A stretch of DNA of 33,421 bases from a virus, in the IMG/VR virus record IMGVR_UViG_3300021142_000106, positions 1 through 33,421 of that record, one strand, 5' to 3'. Both the position numbers and the translations under genes were made by a program. The first letter of the stretch is position 1, and each line of letters begins with the position of its first letter. The notes under the pieces were generated by a model. The model saw nothing but the letters and a program-made list of their open reading frames with translations. It did not search any database and was not told the origin of the DNA. This document shows, one piece after another, positions 11,860 through 19,468 of the stretch.

Positions 11860-13785
11860 TCAGCCGCCGAACACCCCCGCTACCCGCGACTGCGTTCGCG
11901 AGACCGCGGCCTTGCCGACGTCGCGCTTGAACGCCACGAACACGCGGTCCGGATCGGCATCCCGGAAGTCCTGCTTCATGTTGAACGTCTGCCCGCCGTT
12001 CATGTTGATCGCGGCCCCCTTGTCCTTCCCGTTGAAGACCGAGAAGTCGTGCGCGGCGCGCGCCTTGAGGTCTCCGGCGAGCACGCCACCGCCGGGCAGC
12101 TTGCTCAGGTGCGCGGCGAGGTCGTTGTAGCCGCCCTCGATGTTCTTCCCCGCGTCTTCGAACACGCTCTGCAGCGCCACGCTCTGAGCGAGCACCTCTT
12201 CGCCATGCTTGATCATCGCGTCGTTGTGCGTCTTCTTCGCGAGGTTGTACGCGGCCACCCACTTCGCCGGATCCATCGCCGCCGCGGCGTCGTCGAACTC
12301 CTTCGCCTGCGTGTGCGCGGCGTCGTACGCGGCCTGGAAGCCCTTGTTGATGTCCGCCCACTCGGCCTCGTTCATGCCGGCCGCGGTCATCTCGGCCTTG
12401 AACTTGAGGATCTTGTCGTTGATCACGTTCAGCGGCTGGCTCAGATCGCCGGCCGCCTTCATCGCCTGCTTGTGGTAGAGCGACGCCGTCGGCGACTCGG
12501 CCGTCACCGTCGCGCCGCCCGCGGCAGGCGTCGTCTTCGCCTCGGTGACGCCCGCCGCGGCAGCCATCTTCTTCGCCGCTTCGATCCACCACTTCGCCGA
12601 TTCGATCAGCTTGCCTGCGGTCGCGTCGAACGCGGCCTTGATGATGTTCGCGGCGCCGACGATCCACTCCCACGCCTCTTGCGCCTGCACCCACGTTTCG
12701 TCGAGCTTGTCCTTCGCCGCGTCGATCGCGTCGACGAGCTTCTGCCCGATGTCCGTGCTCGCCGTGTCGGTGATCCCGACGAGCTTCGAGAAGTAGTCCG
12801 ACGCCCGGCCCATGTACTCGCCGATCACGTCGCCGATGTGCCCGGCCACGCGCACGAGCTCGTCGGAGTGCTTCATGAAGAAGTTTCGCACCGTGCTCGC
12901 GATGCGTGTGAGCTTGGCGAGGATGGGCTCGCCCATCGCCTCCATCATCTCCTTCTTCATCTCGGTCATCGACTGCTTGATCGCGTTGAAGCCCATGGGC
13001 ATCCCCTTGAGCTTGTCCGCCATCTTGGCGACCGCCTGCTCGCCGATCTCAAGCTGCTTGTCGATCGACATCTTCTGCATCTGCGCCGCGACCTGCTTCG
13101 CGTTGCCCTGCAGAAGTCCCGTCTGCGCCACGAGCTGCACGACCGGGTTGGTGCCGCGGATCATCCCCTTTTCGACCGCGGCGAAGCCCTCCGAGAGCCC
13201 CGAGAGCCCGCCCGAGACCCCCTTGCCTGCGACCGCCATCTGCTCGGTCAGCTTCTTCACCTGCTCGACGCTCTTGTGCGAGCGCTCGGCGATCGTGTCG
13301 AACGCGTCGCTCATCGCCTCCGAGCTCACGCCGGTCTCGATCGCGGTCGCGCGGAACTCGTCGTGCAGCGCCTTCGCCATCGACTTCGCCGAGCTCATGG
13401 AGGCGCCGGGCGCCATCATCATGAGCGCCTTCGACATCTCGCCGACTTCCTTCTTGCCGTCTTGCGCGGCCTGGACGCTGTCCTTGATGAGCGCGATCGC
13501 GTCGTGCGCGACCGACTTCACCTTCGCGTACCCGGCCTCGAACGCGTTCAAGAATAGCTGCCCGGTCACGACGCCCGCGGCGACCTCGTTCGCGTGCGAG
13601 CGCGCCTTGTTCGCCATGTCGACGAACACGCCACCCACGCGCAGCCCGTGGTGCTCGCCCGCGGCGCTCGCCTTCTTCTGCGCGGCCTCGACCTGGCCGA
13701 GCGACGACGTGATGTGATCCGACACCGCGGTCGCGGCGTCGTCGATCACGAGTCGAATGCGTACTTCCGCCGACGGGTCAGCCAT
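11860..13785 (-). CDS. Tail tape measure protein
   Basis: 641 residues, almost wholly alpha-helical and Ala/Lys/Met-rich. A hydrophobic segment around residues 65-100 (EVAAGVVTGQLFLNAFEAGY) and long coiled regions fit a tape measure. ALMMMAPGASMSSAKSMAKA and FAAVEKGMIRGTNPVVQLVA are typical tape-measure sequence. The protein sets tail length, is packed in the tube lumen and is ejected with DNA. Its position directly after the frameshifted chaperone genes is diagnostic. The rather short length predicts a short contractile tail, on the order of 90-100 nm by the usual residue-per-length rule (inference). TAGCAT lies 6 nt before the ATG. Confidence 0.85.
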   Translation of the reverse strand: MADPSAEVRIRLVIDDAATAVSDHITSSLGQVEAAQKKASAAGEHHGLRVGGVFVDMANKARSHANEVAAGVVTGQLFLNAFEAGYAKVKSVAHDAIALIKDSVQAAQDGKKEVGEMSKALMMMAPGASMSSAKSMAKALHDEFRATAIETGVSSEAMSDAFDTIAERSHKSVEQVKKLTEQMAVAGKGVSGGLSGLSEGFAAVEKGMIRGTNPVVQLVAQTGLLQGNAKQVAAQMQKMSIDKQLEIGEQAVAKMADKLKGMPMGFNAIKQSMTEMKKEMMEAMGEPILAKLTRIASTVRNFFMKHSDELVRVAGHIGDVIGEYMGRASDYFSKLVGITDTASTDIGQKLVDAIDAAKDKLDETWVQAQEAWEWIVGAANIIKAAFDATAGKLIESAKWWIEAAKKMAAAAGVTEAKTTPAAGGATVTAESPTASLYHKQAMKAAGDLSQPLNVINDKILKFKAEMTAAGMNEAEWADINKGFQAAYDAAHTQAKEFDDAAAAMDPAKWVAAYNLAKKTHNDAMIKHGEEVLAQSVALQSVFEDAGKNIEGGYNDLAAHLSKLPGGGVLAGDLKARAAHDFSVFNGKDKGAAINMNGGQTFNMKQDFRDADPDRVFVAFKRDVGKAAVSRTQSRVAGVFGG

Positions 13786-13791
13786 CCGCAG

Positions 13792-13797
13792 ATGCTA
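13792..13797 (-). promoter_or_regulatory. TAGCAT box 6 nt before tape measure start
   Basis: TAGCAT-N6-ATG, and the TAG is not a stop codon of the preceding gene, whose TGA is at 13815-13817. No Shine-Dalgarno sequence is present. Confidence 0.4.
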
Positions 13798-13814
13798 ACC
13801 CGTCGACGGGTACA

Positions 13815-14141
13815 TCACTCCTCGCTCACGCGCGTGCTCTCGTTCTCCTCGGTCAGCATCTCGGCGAGCTCGTCGGCGTAGCGACGGATCTCCGCGACCT
13901 CCACGTCATCCCACTGCAGCATGTTCTGCCGCCCGTAGCGCGCGAGGAACACCTTCACTCGGTACCGACTCTTCTCGCGCTCGGCGACGTCGATCTCGAC
14001 GAGGTGATGCCAGTACGCGTCGACCACCGTGCCGCTGTGGAAGTGCAGCACGTTGATCGACTTCGACAGCACGTCGGGATCGACCGTCTCCCAGCCGTGC
14101 TTTACCCAGCCGCGACCGTCCGCACGGCGACGCAGTTCGCG
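13815..14141 (-). CDS. Tail assembly chaperone T segment, reached by -1 frameshift
   Basis: 108 codons in the -1 frame relative to the upstream chaperone gene. The segment has no suitable start of its own; a GTG at 14072 lacks a clear Shine-Dalgarno sequence. The frame is open from the slippery site to 13815 and continues RELRRRADGRGWVKHGWETV. A frameshift at 14141-14147 would yield a 279-residue G-T fusion (171 plus 108). In lambda-type and Mu/P2-type tails the fusion loads the tape measure for tube assembly. The order G, T, tape measure is preserved here. Confidence 0.8.
   Translation of the reverse strand, partial: RELRRRADGRGWVKHGWETVDPDVLSKSINVLHFHSGTVVDAYWHHLVEIDVAEREKSRYRVKVFLARYGRQNMLQWDDVEVAEIRRYADELAEMLTEENESTRVSEE
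14094..14128 (-). other. Possible frameshift-stimulating stem-loop
   Basis: GCCGTGC (14128-14122) pairs perfectly with GCACGGC (14100-14094) across a 21-nt loop, beginning 12 nt after the slippery heptamer. Spacing is slightly longer than the usual 5-9 nt. Confidence 0.45.
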
Positions 14142-14653
14142 AAAAAATCAGCCTGCTCCTCCAGGGAGAGGTTGTGATTCTTGTGGTAGATCGACTGCAC
14201 GAGCTGCCGGCATCCCGCGCCGATCTCGTCCCACCACTTGTTCACGTTCGACATGTCGCCACGCGTCCAGTCGACCTTCACACCGTCGATGGCGCGGATC
14301 GTCTGCTTCGAGAGCTCGGCGAGCGCGCGGCTGCCGTCCCCCTTGGCGCGCTTGAGCGCGATCTTCTCGTCGGCGTCGGTGAGGTTCCACACGATGCACT
14401 GCCGGTCGCCCTTCGCACGCGTGTCGGTCCACTCGGCCTTGAACCGAAGGAACTGCACCTGACGCCCGACTGGCATCTTGAGCGTCGCCGGCACCTTCGC
14501 CCACTCGGGGATCTCGTGCTCGTTCACCGGCGGTGCCTCGGGTGCTTCGTCGGTGACCTCCTCGGCGATCTCTGCGGCCTCCTCGTCCGACATCCGCTTC
14601 TCGATCGACGCCGCTGCAGCGTTCGTGAACAGGTCTTTCGTCTTCTCGTCCAT
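14102..14653 (-). CDS. Tail assembly chaperone G
   Basis: 183 residues, starting MDEKTKDLFTNAAAASIEKR, with an acidic N-terminus. VGRQVQFLRFKAEWTD and CIVWNLTDADEKIAL lie in the middle, and a helical C-terminus (WWDEIGAGCRQLVQSIYHKN) precedes EEQADFF. It would coat the tape measure during tube assembly and be absent from the mature virion. GGAGG is 8 nt before the ATG. The codons GAT TTT TTC near the end (14141-14149) form the -1 slippery site used to make the longer G-T form. The sequence family was inferred from size, position and frameshift, not from strong motifs. Confidence 0.82.
   Translation of the reverse strand: MDEKTKDLFTNAAAASIEKRMSDEEAAEIAEEVTDEAPEAPPVNEHEIPEWAKVPATLKMPVGRQVQFLRFKAEWTDTRAKGDRQCIVWNLTDADEKIALKRAKGDGSRALAELSKQTIRAIDGVKVDWTRGDMSNVNKWWDEIGAGCRQLVQSIYHKNHNLSLEEQADFFANCVAVRTVAAG
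14141..14147 (-). other. -1 ribosomal frameshift slippery heptamer
   Basis: T TTT TTC in the X XXY YYZ arrangement, within the zero-frame codons GAT TTT TTC. Slippage into the -1 frame leads straight into the T segment, open for 108 codons. A run of six T is rare in this GC-rich coding DNA. Confidence 0.85.
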
Positions 14654-14673
14654 GGTTCGCGCCTCCAGAGCCG

Positions 14674-14707
14674 GAGGCTACACCGACGCGCGGCATCGAT
14701 CAGCGCA
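14674..14707. promoter_or_regulatory. Divergent intergenic module, copy 2
   Basis: GAGGCTACACCG (14674-14685) and CGGCATCGA (14691-14699) precede the plus-strand ATG at 14707, matching 9133-9161 with 5 extra bases between the two words. The minus strand carries TAGCCT upstream of the chaperone gene. Confidence 0.5.
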
Positions 14708-14979
14708 TGGCGACCAAACCGAAGTCCGTTCCGAAGCCCGCTCCCATCACCACGCGCATCCCGCCAAGCATCCGAGTCCCGCCGCTCTCGATGGCGATCA
14801 AGACCGCCGAGGCCAGCGGCACCCGCTTCGGTGACTCGCTCACCGAGCTCCACGCGCTCACGAAGTTCGAGCTCGTGGAGAAGCTCCGCGCGCTCGCCGA
14901 GGTCATCGCGTGCACGACCGGCGAGCTCGATGGAGGCGAGATCATCGTGCTGCGCCGCCGGCGGCAGGTCGCCAAGTGA
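14707..14979 (+). CDS. Small plus-strand protein of unknown function, first of a pair
   Basis: 90 residues. The Pro/Lys-rich N-terminus (MATKPKSVPKPAPITTRIPP) is followed by a helical part (SLTELHALTKFELVEKLRAL, AEVIACTTGELDGGEIIVL) and a basic tail RRRRQVAK. No signal peptide or known domain is visible. Its stop overlaps the GTG of the next gene as GTGA, so the two are coupled. It lies opposite to all surrounding tail genes, and its upstream region matches that of the gene at 9161. A regulatory or DNA-binding role is possible from charge, but unproven. Confidence 0.65.
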   Translation: MATKPKSVPKPAPITTRIPPSIRVPPLSMAIKTAEASGTRFGDSLTELHALTKFELVEKLRALAEVIACTTGELDGGEIIVLRRRRQVAK

Positions 14980-15158
14980 GCGACGACGCCGCGACCGAGA
15001 AGCGCGTCAGCGACGCCTACGCGGAGGGGCGTCGGCGCACGCTCATCAACCTCACGAACCACTTCGCCGGCGAGCTCTACACCGCGCGCGAGAACCCGCG
15101 CGACATCGTGGAGAAGCACCTCGGGCGGCGCGTGCGCGCGCTGCTGGAGCCCAAATAG
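14976..15158 (+). CDS. Small plus-strand protein of unknown function, second of a pair
   Basis: 60 residues from GTG 14976, which overlaps the preceding stop by 4 nt. The sequence is MSDDAATEKRVSDAYAEGRR, then NLTNHFAGELYTARENPRDI and a basic C-terminus. It is predicted helical, without recognised motifs. Expression depends on translational coupling because there is no separate Shine-Dalgarno sequence. It ends just before a group of hairpins that separates it from the converging tail tube gene. Confidence 0.6.
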   Translation: MSDDAATEKRVSDAYAEGRRRTLINLTNHFAGELYTARENPRDIVEKHLGRRVRALLEPK

Positions 15159-15164
15159 GAAAGA

Positions 15165-15219
15165 CCCCAGCGGGGTGGAGGCGCGACCGGACCGAGACCC
15201 GGATTCCTCCCCGCTGGGG
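15165..15219 (-). terminator. Terminator of the sheath-tube unit, distal hairpin
   Basis: CCCCAGCGGGG (15165-15175) and CCCCGCTGGGG (15209-15219) pair perfectly over 11 bp with a 33-nt loop. On the minus strand the stem is followed by TCTTTCCTATTT, so it fits an intrinsic terminator for the tail tube gene. Confidence 0.6.
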
Positions 15220-15227
15220 CCACATTC

Positions 15228-15256
15228 ACCGAGCTCGCCAGGGAGACGAGCTCGGT
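15228..15256. terminator. Second hairpin between convergent genes
   Basis: ACCGAGCTCG and CGAGCTCGGT form a perfect 10-bp stem with a 9-nt loop. It lies in the 141-nt space between convergent genes, without a U-tract. Confidence 0.45.
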
Positions 15257-15273
15257 CCGATCGCGCCTATCGA

Positions 15274-15291
15274 CGCCCGCGTGTGCGGGCG
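15274..15291 (-). terminator. Hairpin directly after the tail tube gene
   Basis: CGCCCGC-GTGT-GCGGGCG, a 7-bp all-G/C stem with a 4-nt loop, 8 nt past the tail tube stop. It is the first of three hairpins in a row. Confidence 0.5.
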
Positions 15292-15299
15292 GCCGAGTC

Positions 15300-15734
15300 T
15301 CAGAGCTCTACTTCGAAGTCCTCACCCTCGAAGGACATCTTGACCTTCACGTAATCGCCGCGGCTGCTGATCGACACCGGCGTCGAGCCCCAGGAGATGT
15401 CCGGGAAGAGCACGCTCGGCGTCGTGCCGTCGGGGAAGTTGCAGACCGCGACGACGTTGTAGACCACGTCGGGCGTCACGCGCGTCGCCTTGTCCTTGAT
15501 CGACGTGGCCAGCTTGAACCAATCCGACGTGTGGAGGTGGAGCTCCATGTCCCCCTTCACGCCGTTGTAGATCGTGTCCTTGCGGTTCGTCTTCTCGCCG
15601 AGATAGCCCTGCGACTTGATCTCGAACTCGGGCTCGAAGTTGAACCCCTGGACCTCGGTGAGCGTGTCCTCCAGGTCGCCGCCACGCGTGATGAGTACCT
15701 GAACTTCCTGACCGCGAATTCGCTGCTTGGCCAC
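15300..15734 (-). CDS. Tail tube protein
   Basis: 144 residues from GTG 15734, chosen because AAGGAG lies 7 nt upstream; the ATG two codons earlier is only 2 nt from it. The N-terminus (MAKQRIRGQEVQVLITRGGD) and beta-rich body (GFNFEPEFEIKSQGYLGEKT, VKGDMELHLHTSDWFKLA, VKVKMSFEGEDFEVEL) fit the tail-tube fold of contractile phages. It would stack into the inner tube through which DNA passes. The gene follows the sheath gene, the normal order, and precedes a strong group of hairpins. This would let sheath and tube be made in excess over downstream tail genes. Confidence 0.85.
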   Translation of the reverse strand: MAKQRIRGQEVQVLITRGGDLEDTLTEVQGFNFEPEFEIKSQGYLGEKTNRKDTIYNGVKGDMELHLHTSDWFKLATSIKDKATRVTPDVVYNVVAVCNFPDGTTPSVLFPDISWGSTPVSISSRGDYVKVKMSFEGEDFEVEL

Positions 15735-15763
15735 GTGCATTCTCCTTTCGAGCTACCCGCGAC

Positions 15764-18034
15764 TCACGCGGCCTGCGGAAGCTGCTCGACCACCGAGACC
15801 GTGGTCCCGACCGTCGCCTGGATGACGATGCAGTCCATCGTCGAGAGCGTGCGCACGTTCACGATCACGCGGAACAGCCCCGCGGCGATCGTGTCAGGCG
15901 TGTTCGCGGTGATGGCGTCGACGGTGAAGCCGGCGATGCGCTGAGCCGCCGGCTGCTTCGCCGAGAGCAGCCCCGTGAGGAAGCTCCGGATCTGCCCGGC
16001 GAACGCCTTGCGGCGCGCCTGCGTGTTGACCTTCTTGCCGTACTTCTTCGCGAAGATCGCGATCGAGTCCTCGATGTAGTCCGCCATGCGCCGGCGGTTG
16101 ATGTTCACCAGCGAGGGGCTCGCCGTCGGATCGACGCTCGTCACGCCGCTCTGGAAGACCGGCACGCCCGCGTCCATGCGCAGCGCGCAGATGCCGGCCT
16201 TCTTGAACGCCGTGTAGTCGGCGACGAGCAGCGGGCTCGCCTTCGACTGCGCGCGCGCCTGCGTGTCGAGACCGTTCACCGCCACGAGGTAGTCGGTCTG
16301 CTCGCCCGGGTTCTGTTCGGGCTGCTGCTGGCTCATGATCGAGGCGAGGAAGCCGTCCGCGCCGACGTCGACCGAGCCGTCCGCGGTGAACCCGGTGCCG
16401 CCCGAGAGCCCGACGAGCGCGAGCACCGGAACGATCGTGTTCACGCCCGGCCAGACGTAGATCACGCGCTGATCGCGGTACGCGCCGACGCCCGGCGCCG
16501 CGGTCGTCGACTTGGCAGCCGCCTTCGGCGTGCCGAGCGGCGGACGGACGATGGCGATGCGGCCGAGGCACCCACCGGCGCTCGCCGTGAGCGCGTTCGC
16601 GCGCAGCGCGTTGCGCACCGCGTTCGACTGCCGCGCCGCGTAGATGATGTTCACGTCCGAGCTCGCCGAGCTCGGATCGAGGGTCGCGTTGAGCGCTGTC
16701 TGGTACGCGGCGTCGATCTGCGTCTCGGTGAGCGCGGCGCTCGTTGCCTGCGCGTTGGTCACCGAGAACGAGCCCGCGACGATCGGCGTCGAGCTCGACA
16801 CGGTGTTCAGGTACGCGGCCGCGGCCGCGAGCCCGGTGCCGTCGTCGGTCGCGTGTCGCACCGGCACCGACCACGGAGCGGTCGACGAGACGCCGTCACC
16901 GCCGACCGTCACGCCGCTCGCGCTGAACGCGATGTCCTGCGTCGTGACGAAGGTCTTGGTCGCGAGCGGGGTGCCGTTGGTGATCACGGTGCCCGCGGGG
17001 ATGAGCCCCGAGGTCGGGGTCGCCTTCGCCGCGGTCGTGCCGACGACGAAGCCGAGCGCGGTGGCCGTCGTGTTGGTGCCGACCGTGATGGTCGAGGCCG
17101 CGGTCGCCGAGATGCGCAGCGTGCCGTCCGAGAGCGTGTCGACCAGCGTGCCCGCGATCGCAGCTTCGACCTTGATCTTGATCTCGGCCGCCGTCGCCTG
17201 CGCGATGTTCGCCGCGTCGCCGGTGCCGTTCGTGGTCGCCACCGTGAGGTTGAGCGCGGTGAGCACGCCCGCGCTCCCCGAGACGATGCGCACCGCGCCG
17301 CCGGTGCCGAGCTGCCGCCCGGTGAGCCGCACCTGCCCGCCGTTGTTGTCGGCGAAGGCGAAGCCCGCGTAGAGGTTGATCCGCGCGATGACCGCGTTGA
17401 CCGTCGTGTCGCCGGCGAGGAAGGTGACCGTGAAGTTCGGCCGCGCGTTGATGTCGTCGTAGCCGATGACCAGGGTCTCGCCGCCGACGAAGCCCGCGGG
17501 CGTGCCGGCACCGACGCCCGAGACGGTGGCCGCGGTCGCGGCGAACGTCGCGCTCACCTGCCCGGCACCGAGGTCGAGCGCGAGCACCTGCCCCGCGGCG
17601 AGCACGTAGCGGAACGCGCTTGCACCGAGGAGGAAGGGCAGGTTCGAGAACTGCACCGAACCGACCGAGGTGTCGACGCGGCACAGCTGCAGCGCCGAGA
17701 ACTTCTTGCCCGAGAGCTGGATCAGCCCGTTGCCGTTCCAGGTCTCGCCGGCGATCGCGCCGTCCGCGTACCGGATGCGCGCGCAGGGGTTGTTGGTCTG
17801 CGAGAGCGTGCCGCCGATGTAGCCGACGCCGCCGAACGTGGTCTGCACGTCCGTCGCGCTGAGCACGTCCGTCGGCACGCCGTACGGGCCGTTCTCGAAC
17901 TCGCCGACCAGCAGCACCTTGCCGGCGCCGACCGCGGTGATCGAATCGGGCGGGGTGAGGTCGAGGATGTTGACGGCCTCGATCTGGAGCAGGACATCGA
18001 GACCGGGATCAGCCGTGAACTTGCGGACGAACAT
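15764..18034 (-). CDS. Contractile tail sheath protein
   Basis: 756 residues from ATG 18034, which has GGAGG 6 nt upstream. The C-terminal part has sheath features: YRDQRVIYVWPGVNTI, FKKAGICALRMDAGVPVFQS, VNINRRRMADYIEDSIAIFA and a final beta strand region typical of the intersubunit handshake. The middle (residues about 170-420) is a long Ala/Thr/Gly-rich beta insertion, making this a large sheath compared with the usual about 400-500 residues. The insertion probably forms outward-facing domains. It is the gene that defines the phage as a myovirus type. A palindrome lies 111 nt upstream. Confidence 0.9.
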   Translation of the reverse strand: MFVRKFTADPGLDVLLQIEAVNILDLTPPDSITAVGAGKVLLVGEFENGPYGVPTDVLSATDVQTTFGGVGYIGGTLSQTNNPCARIRYADGAIAGETWNGNGLIQLSGKKFSALQLCRVDTSVGSVQFSNLPFLLGASAFRYVLAAGQVLALDLGAGQVSATFAATAATVSGVGAGTPAGFVGGETLVIGYDDINARPNFTVTFLAGDTTVNAVIARINLYAGFAFADNNGGQVRLTGRQLGTGGAVRIVSGSAGVLTALNLTVATTNGTGDAANIAQATAAEIKIKVEAAIAGTLVDTLSDGTLRISATAASTITVGTNTTATALGFVVGTTAAKATPTSGLIPAGTVITNGTPLATKTFVTTQDIAFSASGVTVGGDGVSSTAPWSVPVRHATDDGTGLAAAAAYLNTVSSSTPIVAGSFSVTNAQATSAALTETQIDAAYQTALNATLDPSSASSDVNIIYAARQSNAVRNALRANALTASAGGCLGRIAIVRPPLGTPKAAAKSTTAAPGVGAYRDQRVIYVWPGVNTIVPVLALVGLSGGTGFTADGSVDVGADGFLASIMSQQQPEQNPGEQTDYLVAVNGLDTQARAQSKASPLLVADYTAFKKAGICALRMDAGVPVFQSGVTSVDPTASPSLVNINRRRMADYIEDSIAIFAKKYGKKVNTQARRKAFAGQIRSFLTGLLSAKQPAAQRIAGFTVDAITANTPDTIAAGLFRVIVNVRTLSTMDCIVIQATVGTTVSVVEQLPQAA

Positions 18035-18145
18035 CGAACGCCTCCGTCGGGGTTCTCGGTCCCGGGCGCGCCTCCGGTCTCGATGGGGCGAGCCTCGCAC
18101 GCACGGGTCGGCGGTGTCACGCAGCGACGCCCTGGCGCCGGGATG

Positions 18146-18169
18146 CGATTGAAAAACGTTTTTCGATCA
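18146..18169. repeat. 24-bp palindrome, copy 2
   Basis: Half-sites CGATTGAAAAAC and GTTTTTCGATCA. The right end is the TGA stop codon (18167-18169) of the minus-strand gene 18167-18913. It is the least perfect copy, with two mismatches in the dyad. Confidence 0.8.
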
Positions 18170-18913
18170 CGGCGCGGGGTCGGTCTCGCCGGCGTCGCCG
18201 AGCGCGACGAGCGTCGCCGGGTCGAACGGCGAGCCCGCGGCCTTCACGTCGACCGTCGTGCTCATCTGCGTCTCGACGTAGTTCACCAGCGCGACCTCGG
18301 TGAGCGTCATCTCCACCGTGATCTCGGCGATGAACCGGCGCTTCGTGTTGCTGCCGTAGTCCTTCGAGAGCGTGCGCCGCTCGATCGTGAAGCACACGAG
18401 CTGGTCGAAGTACGCCGGCATCTTGAAGCGGATGCCGTACATGAATTCGGTCGGGCTCATCGCCTTCACGATGCCCGCCACGATCCCGCGCCGCATCGCG
18501 ATCGTCGGCGTCACGACCTCGATCACGAACTTCTCTTTGTACTCGCTCATCCAATGCACGACCGTCCCCGGAGCGAACACGTCGCGCGAGGTCTCCTCGA
18601 CGTACGCGCCGCACCCGAGCGAGGAGCTCGCGCCGTCGCCGGGCACGAACGTCACCGCCGGCATCTGCGCGTCGTCGACGCTCTCCGCGGGCTCGATCTT
18701 GATGTTCGCCTTCGGGATCTGGAACCGGATCGGCGGACCGCTCGCGTCACCGGCGCGGAAGAACGTGAGCTCGGTCAGGTAGAGCCGCAGCACCTTGAGC
18801 GCCGCCGTGCGCCCATCGTGCGGGGGCGCGGGCGGATCGTCGCGAGGAGGCACAACCTCGCCGAACGGCAGGCCCCAGATGAGCGAGCGGAGCGTCTCCG
18901 AGAAGGTCGGCAT
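18167..18913 (-). CDS. Neck or tail-completion protein
   Basis: 248 residues. MPTFSETLRSLIWGLPFGEV is followed by a beta-rich body (KVLRLYLTELTFFRAGD, FAPGTVVHWMSEYKEKFVIE, RFIAEITVEMTLTEVALVNY). Position between a gp10-like neck gene and the sheath gene fits the tail terminator or tail completion protein, but I cannot identify the family from sequence. No Shine-Dalgarno sequence is present; TAGGCT lies 6 nt before the ATG, its TAG being the stop of the upstream gene. The stop codon is embedded in palindrome copy 2. Confidence 0.62.
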   Translation of the reverse strand: MPTFSETLRSLIWGLPFGEVVPPRDDPPAPPHDGRTAALKVLRLYLTELTFFRAGDASGPPIRFQIPKANIKIEPAESVDDAQMPAVTFVPGDGASSSLGCGAYVEETSRDVFAPGTVVHWMSEYKEKFVIEVVTPTIAMRRGIVAGIVKAMSPTEFMYGIRFKMPAYFDQLVCFTIERRTLSKDYGSNTKRRFIAEITVEMTLTEVALVNYVETQMSTTVDVKAAGSPFDPATLVALGDAGETDPAP

Positions 18914-18919
18914 GCCGCG

Positions 18920-18925
18920 AGCCTA
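18920..18925 (-). promoter_or_regulatory. TAGGCT box 6 nt before neck gene
   Basis: TAGGCT-N6-ATG; the TAG is also the stop codon of the upstream gene. Coupled reinitiation is therefore possible here. Confidence 0.3.
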
Positions 18926-19456
18926 CCGCGCGAGCTCGCTCGTGACCTCGGCCTGGATGTACTCCTGCGCCTTCAGCAGCGCGCGCCCCATCACGCGCAG
19001 CCCGCGCCCCTCGTCGAAGATGCCCCGCTTGGTCATCGCCATCGCGATCCCGAACGCGGCCGCGCGCGCGGCCTTCGCCGGGTCCTGCCCGGGCTCGGGC
19101 TTCACGAACCCCTTCGCGATCACCCACTCGGTCAGCGCGTCGATCATCACGCGCCCGACCTTGATGTTCTTCGCGCGCGCACCCCACTCGATGATCGGCG
19201 CGTAGGGCAGCGAGTTGTAGACGTCCGCGCCCTGCGGCGTGCGCGTGATCTCCCACGCGGCCTTGTACGCGCCGCGGATGCCCACCGGCATGTGGGTTCC
19301 CGGCACGTCCGTCGGCGTGTTCGGGATGACCGTCGACTTGATGTGCGAGAGCAGGTGCAGCGCGGCGCTGTAGACGCCGCGCCGGATCCCGTCCTGCACC
19401 TTCGCATCGACCGACTTGGCGAGCTCGCCGAGCTGGCTGATGTCGAAGCTCTCCAT
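18923..19456 (-). CDS. Head-tail joining protein, HK97 gp10-like
   Basis: 177 residues. DISQLGELAKSVDAKVQDGI, AALHLLSHIKSTVIPNTPTD, GIRGAYKAAWEITRTPQGAD, VYNSLPYAPIIEWGARAKNI. The pattern of helices, a proline-rich loop, then YAPIIEWG fits HK97 gp10-like neck proteins, in which the Tyr-Ala-x-x-x-Glu-x-Gly motif is common. It would form the ring between connector and tail. It has no strong Shine-Dalgarno sequence; TAGCCT lies 6 nt upstream with AGGGG in between. Confidence 0.75.
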   Translation of the reverse strand: MESFDISQLGELAKSVDAKVQDGIRRGVYSAALHLLSHIKSTVIPNTPTDVPGTHMPVGIRGAYKAAWEITRTPQGADVYNSLPYAPIIEWGARAKNIKVGRVMIDALTEWVIAKGFVKPEPGQDPAKAARAAAFGIAMAMTKRGIFDEGRGLRVMGRALLKAQEYIQAEVTSELAR

Positions 19457-19462
19457 GCCCCT

Positions 19463-19468
19463 AGGCTA
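19463..19468 (-). promoter_or_regulatory. TAGCCT box 6 nt before gp10-like gene
   Basis: TAGCCT-N6-ATG, immediately after the TGA of the preceding gene (TGATAGCCT). The intervening AGGGGC contains a partial Shine-Dalgarno sequence, so this copy is ambiguous. Confidence 0.35.
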
